A stretch of DNA of 64,000 nucleotides from JAGVSZ01 sp019137045 (GCA_046347635.1 JAXMFT010000015.1:1-64000), one strand, 5' to 3'; shown: positions 9,111-17,436, counted from the stretch's first letter. Numbers and translations: made by a program. Notes: generated by a model from the sequence alone, not told the origin.

Positions 9111-9165
9111 CAGCGCCGGCTTCCACCCTCCTTCCGCCACGCCTTCCCGCCGGAGCGCTCTGCGC

Positions 9166-10905
9166 ATGCCCACCAGCGTCCTCCTCAACGCCCGCACCTT
9201 CCTCGGCAACGTCTGGAAGCTCGCCGCGCCCTACTGGCGCTCCGAGGAGAAGACGCGCGCGTGGGCGCTGCTGCTCGCGATCGTCGGCCTGTCGCTGGCG
9301 AGCGTGTACCTGCTGGTGCTGCTGAACGAGTGGAACCGCCAGTTCTTCAACGCGCTCGAGCAGAAGGACGAGCGCGACTTCTTCGTCCTGCTCGTCTACT
9401 TCTGCTTTCTCGCGGCCTGCTACATCGCCGCGGTCGTGTACGAGACCTACCTCGAGCAGATGCTGCAGATGCGCTGGCGGATCTGGCTCACCCGCCAGTA
9501 CCTCGCCGGCTGGCTCGGGAACCAGGTCTACTACCGGCTCGAGCTCGAGCACCGCGGGACCGACAACCCCGACCAGCGCATCGCCGAGGACCTGCGGCAG
9601 TTCACCGCCGGCACGCTCGGCCTCGGCCTCGGGCTGATGCGGGAGGCGGTGACGCTCGCGTCGTTCGCGGTGATCCTGTGGAATCTCTCCGGCGCGCTGC
9701 CGCTCGCGCTCGGCGGCCGCGACATGACCGTCCCGGGCTACCTCCTATGGGTGGCGCTCGTGTACGCGCTCGTCGGCAGCGTGCTCACGCACTACGTCGG
9801 CCGCCGGCTGATCGGCCTCAACTTCATGCAGGAGCGCTACGAAGCGGACTTCCGCTACTCGCTCGTGCGCCTGCGCGAGAACGCGGAGGGCATCGCCCTG
9901 TACCGCGGCGAGGCGCCCGAGCAGAGCGCCCTGCTCGAGCGCGTGGAGTGGATCCGCGCCAACTGGTGGGGCCTGATGCAGTACACGAAGCGGCTCAACA
10001 TCTTCACCATCGGGTACAACCAGGCGGCGGTGGTCTTCCCCTACTTCGTCGCCGGGCACCGCTACTTCTCGGGCGCGGTGCCGCTCGGCGGGCTCACCCA
10101 GATCGCGAGCGCGTTCGGCCAGGTGCAGAGCTCCCTCTCCTGGTTCGTCAACAACTACTCGACCCTCGCCGGCTGGAAGGCGAGCGTCGATCGCCTGCTC
10201 ACGTTCCACCGCGCGCTGGAGGACGCGGCGGCCGAACAGCGCCGCCCGGGCGGCATCGAAGTGCAGGCCGACGACGCGCGGACGGTGCGCGCCGAGCACC
10301 TCGAGCTCGCGCTGCCCGGCGGCCGCGTCCTGCTCACCGACGCCGCGCTCGCGATCGCGCCGGGCGAGCGGCTGCTCATCGCCGGCCCCTCCGGTGCGGG
10401 CAAGAGCACGCTCTTCCGCGCGCTCGCCGGCATCTGGCCCTACGGCCGCGGCACGGTGCACGTGCCGCGCGGCGCGCGCGTGCTGTTCCTCCCGCAGAAG
10501 CCCTACATCCCGATCGCGAGCCTGCGCGACGCGGTGGCGTATCCCGGTGCGCCGGGCGCCTTCGACGACGAGACGGTGCGCGCGGCCTTGTCGGACGTCG
10601 GCCTGGCGACGTTCGCGGAGCGCCTCGACGAGCGCGAGAACTGGGCCATGCGGCTCTCGGGCGGCGAGCAGCAGCGGCTCGCGATCGCGCGCGCGCTCCT
10701 GCACGCGCCCGACTGGCTCTTCCTCGACGAGGCGACCGCCGCGCTCGACGAGCCCGCGGAGCGGCGTCTCTACGAGCTGATGCTCGCGCGGCTGCCGCGC
10801 ACGGCCATCGTCAGCATCGCCCACCGCCCCTCGGTCGCCGCGTACCACGCCCGCCGGCTGGACTTCACGCCCGGGCACGCGGGCATGTCGCTCGCGCGCG
10901 GCTGA
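9166..10905 (+). CDS. SbmA/YddA-type ABC transporter, fused permease and ATPase
   Basis: A 579-aa half-transporter. The N-terminal part (about residues 20-330) is an SbmA/BacA-like membrane domain, with LLNEWNRQFFNALEQKD and GTDNPDQRIAEDLRQF as family hallmarks. The C-terminal ATPase has Walker A GPSGAGKST near residue 406, the signature LSGGEQQRLAIARALL and Walker B LFLDEATAALDE. Homodimers are expected in the inner membrane. Relatives (YddA, Rv1819c) move peptides, cobalamin or fatty-acid-like molecules, so the substrate is open. The gene is followed by a convergent gene, with the two stops lying in one small inverted repeat. Confidence 0.88.
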   Translation: MPTSVLLNARTFLGNVWKLAAPYWRSEEKTRAWALLLAIVGLSLASVYLLVLLNEWNRQFFNALEQKDERDFFVLLVYFCFLAACYIAAVVYETYLEQMLQMRWRIWLTRQYLAGWLGNQVYYRLELEHRGTDNPDQRIAEDLRQFTAGTLGLGLGLMREAVTLASFAVILWNLSGALPLALGGRDMTVPGYLLWVALVYALVGSVLTHYVGRRLIGLNFMQERYEADFRYSLVRLRENAEGIALYRGEAPEQSALLERVEWIRANWWGLMQYTKRLNIFTIGYNQAAVVFPYFVAGHRYFSGAVPLGGLTQIASAFGQVQSSLSWFVNNYSTLAGWKASVDRLLTFHRALEDAAAEQRRPGGIEVQADDARTVRAEHLELALPGGRVLLTDAALAIAPGERLLIAGPSGAGKSTLFRALAGIWPYGRGTVHVPRGARVLFLPQKPYIPIASLRDAVAYPGAPGAFDDETVRAALSDVGLATFAERLDERENWAMRLSGGEQQRLAIARALLHAPDWLFLDEATAALDEPAERRLYELMLARLPRTAIVSIAHRPSVAAYHARRLDFTPGHAGMSLARG

Positions 10906-10917
10906 GCCGACGGCTCA
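10903..10917. repeat. Small inverted repeat containing both stop codons of convergent genes
   Basis: TGAGCC (10903-10908), three bases, then GGCTCA (10912-10917). The left arm starts with the TGA of the ABC transporter gene. The right arm ends with the complement of the TGA of the FKBP gene. There is no T run, so it is at best a weak bidirectional terminator. Confidence 0.45.
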
Positions 10918-11397
10918 ACCGACGCGCAGCGCGAGCCGGTCCGGCTCGTCGGCCGCGCCGCGCGCGAGCTCCTCCGCGCGCGCCGCGCGCACGGCGCGCA
11001 CCGTGCAGCGGAACTCCAGCCCGATCCCGGCGAGCGGATGGTTGCCGTCGAGCACCACCTTGCCCGCCGCGATGTCGGTCACGGTGTAGATCGTCCCGTC
11101 GGCTTCTGCGCCGGGAATGCCCTCGAAGCGCATGCCCTCCGCCAGCGCGGCGGGGAAGCGCGCGCGCGGCTCGACGCGCAGCAGGTTCTCGTCGTAGTCG
11201 CCGAACGCCTCCTCCGGCTCCAGCCGCGCAACCACGCGCGCGCCCACGCGCTTGCCCTCCAGCGCCCGCTCCAGCGCGGGGAGAAGATCGCCGAAGCCGC
11301 CGTGCAGGTAGTGCACCGGCCGCTGCGAGCGTTCGATCACGTTGCCGTGAAAGTCGGCAAGCTCGAGGTCGATCGCGACGACGCAGCCGCGACCCAC
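10915..11397 (-). CDS. FKBP-type peptidyl-prolyl isomerase, SlyD-like
   Basis: Folding helper that isomerises X-Pro bonds. The product has the SlyD/FkpB-like layout: VAIDLELADFHGNVI, PVHYLHGGFGDLLPALERALEGKRVG, then the insert-in-flap region with PEEAFGDYDENLLRVEPRARFP, and LDGNHPLAGIGLEF, the conserved end of the FKBP domain. No His-rich metal tail is present. A GTG at 11395-11397 gives 160 aa and starts near the conserved region. An alternative GTG at 11446-11448 overlaps the stop of the peroxiredoxin gene and would add 17 residues, implying coupling. The gene is downstream of the peroxiredoxin on the same strand. Confidence 0.85.
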   Translation of the reverse strand: MGRGCVVAIDLELADFHGNVIERSQRPVHYLHGGFGDLLPALERALEGKRVGARVVARLEPEEAFGDYDENLLRVEPRARFPAALAEGMRFEGIPGAEADGTIYTVTDIAAGKVVLDGNHPLAGIGLEFRCTVRAVRAARAEELARGAADEPDRLALRVG

Positions 11398-11444
11398 CGC
11401 GGCCGCCGCGCGCCGGGACTCGCCCCCGCGGCGGCCCGGGCGCC

Positions 11445-11912
11445 TCACGCGAGCTGCTTCACCAGACCGAGGACCTCCGAGACGTGCCCCTTCGGGTTGA
11501 CGCCGTAGAGCGCGTGGCGCAGCTTGCCGCGCTTGTCGATGACGAAGGTCGAGCGGACGATGCAGCTGCGCCGCTGCCCGTTGTCGTCGGGGTCGCGCCA
11601 CACCCCGTACGCGCGGCACACGTCCCCGTCCGGGTCGGCGAGGAGGGTGAGCGAAATGCCGTTTTCGTCGCGGAACTGCGCGTGCGTGATGCAGTCGTCG
11701 CAGGAGACGCCGATCACCACGCAGTCGTGGCGCGCGAACTGCGCCTCGTGGTCGCTGAAGTCGATCGCCTGCCGGGTGCAGGGCGCGGTGCCGTCCTTGG
11801 GATAGAAATAGAGGATGACGTTCTTCTTGCCCTTGAAGTCGACCAGGGCGACGTTCTCCATGTCCGCATCAGGCAGGCAGAACGGCGGTGCGGCCTGGCC
11901 CGGCTGCAGCAC
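11445..11912 (-). CDS. bcp: Thioredoxin-dependent peroxiredoxin, Bcp/PrxQ family
   Basis: A 155-aa AhpC/TSA-type peroxidase that reduces hydroperoxides. It begins near GQAAPPFCLPDAD and has the active-site segment YFYPKDGTAPCT with the peroxidatic Cys at residue 45. Atypically, the position five residues later that holds the resolving Cys in many PrxQ proteins is Ile. Instead a CDDC pair lies about 30 residues downstream. The start is a GTG at 11910-11912, preceded by TAGGAG at good spacing. It is transcribed toward the FKBP gene. Confidence 0.9.
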   Translation of the reverse strand: MLQPGQAAPPFCLPDADMENVALVDFKGKKNVILYFYPKDGTAPCTRQAIDFSDHEAQFARHDCVVIGVSCDDCITHAQFRDENGISLTLLADPDGDVCRAYGVWRDPDDNGQRRSCIVRSTFVIDKRGKLRHALYGVNPKGHVSEVLGLVKQLA

Positions 11913-12174
11913 GACGCGCTCCTACGTACGCCCCGTGCGCCGCGGCGCGGCGGCCGTGCCGGCAGGTTCGAGCAGCGAGAGGCGCTGGGTCGTCATGTCC
12001 TCGCCCGTCCAGCGGTGTGCCGGGACGCTGCGCCGGAGGCGGCGCGCGCGGTGCGCGAACTCTTTCCGGCAGCACCGAGTCGCGGCGATTCTAAACCACT
12101 TCGTCGCGCCGCCGTCAACCGCGCGCGCGGCGAGCGGCACCTATAATCGACGCTTCCGTCCGTCGCGCGCTCCC

Positions 12175-13341
12175 ATGTCCGCTGCTTCGCAGCTTCCCGC
12201 GCTTCGCACGCTGCTCGGCGGGATGGCGCCGCGCGAATTCTTCGCCCGCCACTGGCAGAAGCGCCCGCTCTTGGTACGCGGCGCATGGCCGGGCCTGCGC
12301 GACCCGGCGTCAGTGAGCGATCTCTTCCGGCTGGCGGCGCGCGCGGACTGCGAGGCGCGACTGATCGTGCGGCGCGGCGAGCGCTGGACGCTGCAGCACA
12401 GCCCGCTCCGCCCCGGGAGCCGGCGCGCCCTGCCCGCGCGGCGCTGGACGGTTCTGGTCCAGGGACTCAACCATTTCGTTCCGGCGGCCGACCGCATGAT
12501 GCGCCGGTTTGCGTTCGCGCCGTACGCGCGCCTGGACGACCTGATGGTGAGCTACGCGGCGCCCGGGGGCGGCGTCGGCCCGCACGTGGACTCGTACGAC
12601 GTGTTCCTCCTCCAGGGGAGCGGCCGGCGGCGCTGGCGCATCGCGCTAGGCGGCGACCGCGCGCTCGACACGCGCGCGCCCCTGAAGGTGCTCGCACGCT
12701 TCCGTCCGGAGCGCGAATGGGTCCTGGAGCCGGGCGACCTGCTCTACCTGCCGCCGGGCGTTGCGCACGACGGCATCGCGCTGGAACCGTGCTTCACCTA
12801 CTCGATCGGATTCCGCGCGCCCTCGACGCGCGAGCTCGGCGCCGACTTCCTCGTCCACCTGCAGGACCACCTCCCGCTGCCCGACACCCGCTACGCCGAT
12901 CCCGACCTGGCGCCGACGCGCGCGCCGGGACGGATCGACGACGCGTTCGTCGCGCGCTGCGCACGCATGCTCGAGCGCGTGCGCTGGTCGCGCGCCGACG
13001 TCGTGGAGTTCCTCGGGCGCCGTCTCTCCGAGCCGAAACCGCACGTGCGCTTCGCGCCGCCGCACCGGCCGCTCGCGGCGGCGGGCTTCGCGCGCGCCGT
13101 CCGGCGGCGCGGCGCCGTGCTCGCCCCCGCCACCGGCATGCTCTACCGCGGCCGCCGCGTCTTCATCAACGGGGAGTCGGTCGCCGCGCCGCCGGGCGCC
13201 CGGGGCGCGCTCGCCGCACTCGCCGACCGCCGCGCGCTCCGACCCGGGACTTCCATCACGCCCGCGGGCGCGGCGCTCCTCTACACTTGGTACCGGGCGG
13301 GATACCTTGCTCCCGTGCCTCGAGGCCTGGAGGCGCAATGA
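12175..13341 (+). CDS. JmjC-type cupin, ribosomal protein oxygenase (RoxA/YcfD-like)
   Basis: A 388-aa 2-oxoglutarate/Fe(II) oxygenase of the RoxA (YcfD) type; the E. coli member hydroxylates an arginine of ribosomal protein L16. Visible features are FFARHWQKRPLLVRGAW at the start, the iron-binding H-x-D in GPHVDSYDVFLLQGSG (near residue 136), EPGDLLYLPPGVAHDG with the third ligand His (near residue 199), and the C-terminal winged-helix-like part. A TATAAT at 12142-12147 is a likely -10 box. The stop overlaps the start of the next gene (ATGA). The family is clear; the exact target residue is inferred from relatives. Confidence 0.87.
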   Translation: MSAASQLPALRTLLGGMAPREFFARHWQKRPLLVRGAWPGLRDPASVSDLFRLAARADCEARLIVRRGERWTLQHSPLRPGSRRALPARRWTVLVQGLNHFVPAADRMMRRFAFAPYARLDDLMVSYAAPGGGVGPHVDSYDVFLLQGSGRRRWRIALGGDRALDTRAPLKVLARFRPEREWVLEPGDLLYLPPGVAHDGIALEPCFTYSIGFRAPSTRELGADFLVHLQDHLPLPDTRYADPDLAPTRAPGRIDDAFVARCARMLERVRWSRADVVEFLGRRLSEPKPHVRFAPPHRPLAAAGFARAVRRRGAVLAPATGMLYRGRRVFINGESVAAPPGARGALAALADRRALRPGTSITPAGAALLYTWYRAGYLAPVPRGLEAQ

Positions 13342-13868
13342 CCGCAACCCCTGACGACGCCGCGCAGGAGCGCGCCCAGCTCATTCCCCAGCCGCGCCGC
13401 GAGCTCCTCACCAGCCGCCGGCAGTACCTCGAGGCCTTCGACGGGCTGCTCGCGCTCGTCCGCCGCGAGCTGCGCGTGTTCGACCCCGACGGCATGCAGC
13501 TCGAGCTCAATTCGCCCGCGCGCAGCGCGGCGCTGCGCCAGTTCCTCCTCGCGAGCCCGGACAACCGCCTGTTCGTGGTCGTGCACGATCCCGAGCACAT
13601 CAAGCGCAGCTGCCCGCGGATGCTCGACTGCCTGCGCGACTTCAGCACCGCCATCGCGATCCACCAGAGCGAGGGCGAGGCCGCGCGCGCGCAGGACTGC
13701 TTCGTGCTCGCGGACGGCGAGCACTTCGTGCGCCGCCCGGTGGCGGCGCAGCCGCGCGGGGTGTACGCGCTGAGCGACCGCAGGGAGGCGCACCTGATGC
13801 GCGAGCGCTTCGACGAGATCTGGCAGAGCTCGGTGCCGGCGGTCTCGGCGACGACGCTCGGGCTGTAG
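13338..13868 (+). CDS. Conserved hypothetical protein coupled to the ribosomal oxygenase gene
   Basis: A 176-aa soluble protein without signal peptide or membrane helix. I recognise no enzymatic motif. It contains LFDPDGMQLELNSPARSAAL-like text around residues 40-60, a short VVVHDPEHIKRSCPRML stretch and a C-terminal region LSDRREAHLMRERFDEIWQSS. That ending recalls the end of phospholipase-D-like or DUF7931 proteins. It lacks an HKD motif. The ATGA overlap with the oxygenase gene implies co-translation, so a role linked to ribosome modification or to the same regulon is possible but unproven. Confidence 0.75.
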   Translation: MTATPDDAAQERAQLIPQPRRELLTSRRQYLEAFDGLLALVRRELRVFDPDGMQLELNSPARSAALRQFLLASPDNRLFVVVHDPEHIKRSCPRMLDCLRDFSTAIAIHQSEGEAARAQDCFVLADGEHFVRRPVAAQPRGVYALSDRREAHLMRERFDEIWQSSVPAVSATTLGL

Positions 13869-14016
13869 GCGTCCGCGGCGCACGCTCGCGCCGCCTGCGG
13901 TCAACCGGCTGGCGGCGCGCCGCGTTCTGATTCCTCGGGTACCCGGCCGTCAGCATGGCGCGTGTCGAATGCCATGCCGTCCGGGGCCCCCTCTCCCACC
14001 TCACAAAGGAAGATCG

Positions 14017-14427
14017 ATGAAGAAGACCATGCTCGTCGCGGCCGTGGCCGCGGCCGCGCTCGCCGCCTGCGGCAAGGAAGAGCCGGCCAAGCCCGCAGCG
14101 ACCGCCGCGCCCGCCCCGGCTCCCGCGGCCGCTCCCGCCGCACCGGCTCCGACGGCCGCCCCCGCCGCGCCGGCGACCGCGCCCGCCGAGGCGAAGGCCG
14201 ACGCGCCGAAGGCCGACCAGGCCGCCGCGCCCGCAGCGCCGGCCGCAGCCGCCGCCACGGGCGACGCCGCGAAAGCCGCCGACGACAAGACGAAAGAGGC
14301 GATGGACAAGGCGCGGGCCGTCGCGGAAGGCGCCGTGAAGGGCGGCGTCGAAGGCGCGAAGGAAGGCGGCACTTCGGGCGCCGTCACCGGCGCGCAGAAA
14401 GGCGCGATGGACGCGATGAAGAAGTAG
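14017..14427 (+). CDS. Small Ala/Pro-rich lipoprotein
   Basis: A 136-aa secreted lipoprotein. A signal peptide with lipobox LAAC places the lipid on the Cys at about residue 19. The next 70 residues are almost wholly Ala, Pro, Lys and Thr, an extended spacer. The C-terminal 50 residues are a Gly/Ala/Lys amphipathic segment with repeated K-E-A-x-D and GAVKGGVEGAKEGG-like units. The start is fixed by AAAGGAAG at 14004-14011. A strong terminator follows. Function is unknown; it may be an envelope spacer or stress lipoprotein. Confidence 0.8.
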   Translation: MKKTMLVAAVAAAALAACGKEEPAKPAATAAPAPAPAAAPAAPAPTAAPAAPATAPAEAKADAPKADQAAAPAAPAAAAATGDAAKAADDKTKEAMDKARAVAEGAVKGGVEGAKEGGTSGAVTGAQKGAMDAMKK

Positions 14428-14472
14428 TCGCAGCGCCCGGCGTTCCGGTCGCGCGCCGGGACGCGACGACGC

Positions 14473-14504
14473 GAGGGCCGGCTCCTGCCGGCCCTCTTTC
14501 ATTT
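14473..14504 (+). terminator. Rho-independent terminator after the lipoprotein gene
   Basis: A perfect 10-bp stem (GAGGGCCGGC at 14473-14482, complement at 14487-14496) with loop TCCT is followed by TTTCATTT. The converging MBL gene ends at 14525, so it may work for both strands. Confidence 0.85.
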
Positions 14505-14524
14505 CGGCGCGCGGCGGCGGCCGG

Positions 14525-15289
14525 TCAGAGCTCGCGCCAGTCGAACCCGCGCGCCTGGTCGGCGATCCCGATCCACGACTCGTCGCAGCCCAACGCGCCG
14601 GCTAGCGCCGCGCGCGCGAGCTCCGGCCGGTTGTTCGCCGCGGAGAGATGCGCGGCGATCACGTGCCGCAGCCGTGAGCAGTCCAGCGCTGCGAGCAACG
14701 CTGCCGCCGCGGCGTTCGCGAGATGCCCGAACGGGCCGGCGATGCGCGCCTTGAGCCAGCCCGGATAGCGGCCGTCGGCGAGCATGCGCTCGTCGTGGTT
14801 GCACTCGAGGACGAGCGCGTCGCAGCGCGACAACATCGCCTCCACGTGCCGCGTCGAGGCGCCGAGGTCGGTCAGCACGCCGAGGCGCCGTGCGCCGTCG
14901 CCCAGCACGAACTGCACCGGCTCGCGCGCGTCGTGCGGCACCGGGAAGGGCGACACCTCGATGTCGCCGAGCGCGAACGGCTCGTCGGAGGCGAAGACCG
15001 TGACGCCCGCGCCGGAGGCGCCGGCGTCCGCGGTCGCGCGCAGCGTCCCGTGCGTCATCCAGACCCCGAGACCGTGCCGTCGCGCGAACGCCCCCGCGCC
15101 GTCGGCGTGGTCACCGTGCTCGTGCGTGACCAGGATCCCCGCGAGCGCCGCGGGCGCGAGCCCGAGCCGCGCGAGCCGGCGCTCGGTCTCGTCGACCCCG
15201 AAGCCGCAGTCGACGAGCACGCGCGTCGCGCCCGCCTCGACCACGAGCGCGTTGCCGTCCGAGCCGCTACCCAGGGAGGCGAAGCGCAT
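14525..15289 (-). CDS. MBL-fold metallo-hydrolase (YycJ/WalJ-like)
   Basis: A 254-aa metallo-beta-lactamase-fold enzyme. It starts with FASLGSGSDGNALVVE, typical of the YycJ/ExoJ subgroup, and has the metal site HEHGDH at residues 56-61. Later ligands are FPVPHDAREP, LTDLG and a terminal AAHLSAANN. Relatives are thought to be nucleases or phosphodiesterases, but the substrate here is unknown. It is a single gene downstream of bamC on the same strand, separated by a long perfect hairpin. Confidence 0.85.
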   Translation of the reverse strand: MRFASLGSGSDGNALVVEAGATRVLVDCGFGVDETERRLARLGLAPAALAGILVTHEHGDHADGAGAFARRHGLGVWMTHGTLRATADAGASGAGVTVFASDEPFALGDIEVSPFPVPHDAREPVQFVLGDGARRLGVLTDLGASTRHVEAMLSRCDALVLECNHDERMLADGRYPGWLKARIAGPFGHLANAAAAALLAALDCSRLRHVIAAHLSAANNRPELARAALAGALGCDESWIGIADQARGFDWREL

Positions 15290-15310
15290 GGCGTGTACGG
15301 CGTGGGGGCA

Positions 15311-15339
15311 GCCGTGCCGCGCGCAGCGCGCGGCACGGC
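15311..15339. repeat. Perfect 14-bp inverted repeat between bamC and the MBL gene
   Basis: The arms are GCCGTGCCGCGCGC (15311-15324) and its complement (15326-15339) around a single A, so the RNA would fold with about 12 pairs and a 5-base loop. No T run follows on either strand. It lies 22 bases upstream of the MBL start and 50 bases after bamC on the minus strand. Possible roles are an mRNA processing or stability element, or a protein-binding palindrome. Confidence 0.6.
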
Positions 15340-15388
15340 GAGCGCACGAGGCGACGGAGGTTCGACGCCGCGCGGCGCGGGCGCGGCG

Positions 15389-16522
15389 TCACTTCAACTG
15401 GTCGTAGAGGAGACCGAGGATCTTCTGCGAGGTGCCGGACTTGTCCGGCCCGCCGTCCTTGCCGAGGATGCGCACCTGGCTCGCGCCGGCGGCGGTGTTG
15501 ACGACGACCTGGTACTGCTCGGCGGGCTTCGCGCTGTCCGTCGAGCGCCAGAACGCGAGCTTCGACAGCAGGCCGGTGTCCTTCTTCATCTCGGCCTTCG
15601 GATCGGCGTAGCGCACGAAGTAGACGCCCTTGGCGCGGTCACGGTCCTCGACGGTGAACCCGACGCGGTCGAGCGCCACCCCGACGCGGCGCCAGGCGCG
15701 GTCGAACGGGTCGTCGACGCGCAGCAGGCTCGCGCCGTCGGCGCCCTTCACGAGCTGCGCGCGCTCCTGCCGCTTGCCGTCCGGCGCGAGCATCGACTTC
15801 GCGCGCGCATCCTCGACGCCGAGCTTGACCATCATCCGGCGCAGGAACTCCGCCTCGAGCTCGGGGTCCGCCGGGCGCGGCTCCCACACCGTGCCTTCCA
15901 TGCCGCGCGAGCTGTTCACCACCTGCTCCACCATGCCGCGGTGGCTGATGAAGATCTCGGTGCCGCCGCTCGGGGTGCGCTCCAGGCGGGTGCGGAACTT
16001 GTCGCGCTCGCCGGTCGAGTACGCCTGGTCGAGCACCTTGCCGAGCAGGTTGCGCAGCGGGTCCTGCGGGATCTTGGCGCGGTTCTCCGCCCAGTCGGTC
16101 TCCATCACGCCTGCGTCAGGCATGTCGATCTTGAGCAGGAACCCGTTTTCCTGCCAGAACTCCTTCACCGCCGGCCAGAGCTTGTCGGGCGGCTCGTTCA
16201 CGACGAGGAAACGGGTGTTGCCGTCGCGCTCGATCCGGACGCCCGCCGCCGCGGGCAGGACCTCGGTTGCGCGCGGCCCGCCGCCGCGCTCGGCGTTGTA
16301 GGCCGAGAACGTGGCCGTACCGCCCGGGCTCACGTCGGGCACCGCATAGCGATCGTCTCGTCCCGGCCGGGTCAGGTCGGGGGGGACCTCGAGCGGCGGG
16401 AGCTTCCCGGCCGACTTGTACTCCACCGGCGTGCCGCCAGTGAGCATCTCGCCCAGGCCGCAGCCGGCGACGAGCGCCGGCGCGGCGAGCGCCACCACGA
16501 GTGCGCGCGCCAGCCGCTTCAT
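15389..16522 (-). CDS. bamC: Outer membrane protein assembly factor BamC
   Basis: Lipoprotein of the BAM complex that inserts beta-barrel proteins in the outer membrane. The 377-aa product has a signal peptide with lipobox LVAGC near residue 20. It continues with the unstructured BamC N-terminus (PPLEVPPDLTRP, known in E. coli to contact BamD). Two helix-grip domains follow, around residues 110-230 (WPAVKEFWQENGFLL, METDWAENRA) and 260-370 (WRRVGVALDRVGF, GVYFVRYADP). Its ATG overlaps the dapA stop, the usual dapA-bamC arrangement in beta- and gammaproteobacteria. Confidence 0.93.
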   Translation of the reverse strand: MKRLARALVVALAAPALVAGCGLGEMLTGGTPVEYKSAGKLPPLEVPPDLTRPGRDDRYAVPDVSPGGTATFSAYNAERGGGPRATEVLPAAAGVRIERDGNTRFLVVNEPPDKLWPAVKEFWQENGFLLKIDMPDAGVMETDWAENRAKIPQDPLRNLLGKVLDQAYSTGERDKFRTRLERTPSGGTEIFISHRGMVEQVVNSSRGMEGTVWEPRPADPELEAEFLRRMMVKLGVEDARAKSMLAPDGKRQERAQLVKGADGASLLRVDDPFDRAWRRVGVALDRVGFTVEDRDRAKGVYFVRYADPKAEMKKDTGLLSKLAFWRSTDSAKPAEQYQVVVNTAAGASQVRILGKDGGPDKSGTSQKILGLLYDQLK

Positions 16523-17436
16523 GCCCCGCGTCCCTCCACGAGCCGCAGGCCGCTCGCCGGCGGGAGCACGCCCGCCTCGCGCATGGCGTCCCGGACGGTC
16601 TCGTGAAACTGGGCCGCAAGCGGCGTGAGCGGCAGCCGGATGCCGCCTTCGATCAGCCCGAGCTGCGCCACCGCCCACTTGACCGGGATCGGGTTCGCCT
16701 CGACGAAGAGGTGCCGGTGCAGACCGATGAGCCGGAAGTTGGCCTCGCGCGCGCGCACCACCTCGCCGGCGAGCGCGGCGGCGCACATCTCGCGCATGAG
16801 CCGCGGCGCGACGTTGGCCGTCACCGAGATCACGCCGTGCCCACCCAGCAGCATCAGCGCGAGCCCGCTCGCGTCGTCGCCGCTGTAGACCGCGAACCCG
16901 GGCGGCGCGCGCTTCACCAGGTCGGCGCCGCGCTCCATGTTCCCGGTCGCGTCCTTGATGCCGACGACGTTCGGCACCTGCGCGAGGCGCAGCGCCGTTT
17001 CGTTCGCGAGATCGGCCACCGTGCGGCCGGGAACGTTGTAGAGGATGTGCGGGATGTCGACCGCCTCCGCGATCGTCCGGAAGTGCCGGTAGAGCCCCTC
17101 CTGCGTGGGCTTGTTGTAGTACGGCACGACCGAGAGGCAGGCCGCGGCGCCGGCGCGCTTCGCCGACTCGGTCAGCTCGATCGCCTCGGCCGTGGAGTTC
17201 GCGCCGGTGCCGGCCACGATCGGGATGCGGCCGGCCGCGTGCGCGACCGCGACGTGGATCAGCTCCTTGTGCTCGTCGAAGCCCACCGTGGGCGACTCGC
17301 CGGTGGTGCCCACGACGACGATGCCGTCGGTGCCTTCGGCGACATGCCAGTCGATGAGTGACTTGAACCGCGGGATGTCGAGGCGCCCGTCCTCGAGCAT
17401 CGGTGTGACGATGGCTACCAGGCTGCCGGTGAGCAT
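16519..17436 (-). CDS. dapA: 4-hydroxy-tetrahydrodipicolinate synthase
   Basis: Condenses pyruvate with aspartate semialdehyde, the first committed step of lysine/diaminopimelate synthesis. With the ATG at 17434-17436 the protein has 305 aa. Catalytic residues then fall at the same numbers as in E. coli: Thr44-Thr45 (VGTTGES), Tyr133 (LYNVPGRT) and Schiff-base Lys161 (GIKDATGN). A second ATG two codons upstream is in frame but lies too close to the AAGGGG ribosome site. bamC follows with an ATGA overlap. Confidence 0.96.
   Translation of the reverse strand: MLTGSLVAIVTPMLEDGRLDIPRFKSLIDWHVAEGTDGIVVVGTTGESPTVGFDEHKELIHVAVAHAAGRIPIVAGTGANSTAEAIELTESAKRAGAAACLSVVPYYNKPTQEGLYRHFRTIAEAVDIPHILYNVPGRTVADLANETALRLAQVPNVVGIKDATGNMERGADLVKRAPPGFAVYSGDDASGLALMLLGGHGVISVTANVAPRLMREMCAAALAGEVVRAREANFRLIGLHRHLFVEANPIPVKWAVAQLGLIEGGIRLPLTPLAAQFHETVRDAMREAGVLPPASGLRLVEGRGA

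Noticed and set aside
9110..9325. Reading of the NAD(P)HX repair gene through to 9325
   Set aside because: After about 9012 the frame loses family similarity and enters the ABC transporter gene. A one-base indel explains it, so no fusion is proposed.
11922..11993. A 24-residue reading frame just upstream of the peroxiredoxin gene, beginning MTTQRLSLL
   Set aside because: It has a weak ribosome site and its stop overlaps that of the peroxiredoxin, but it is too short and without recognisable relatives to be called a gene or leader peptide.
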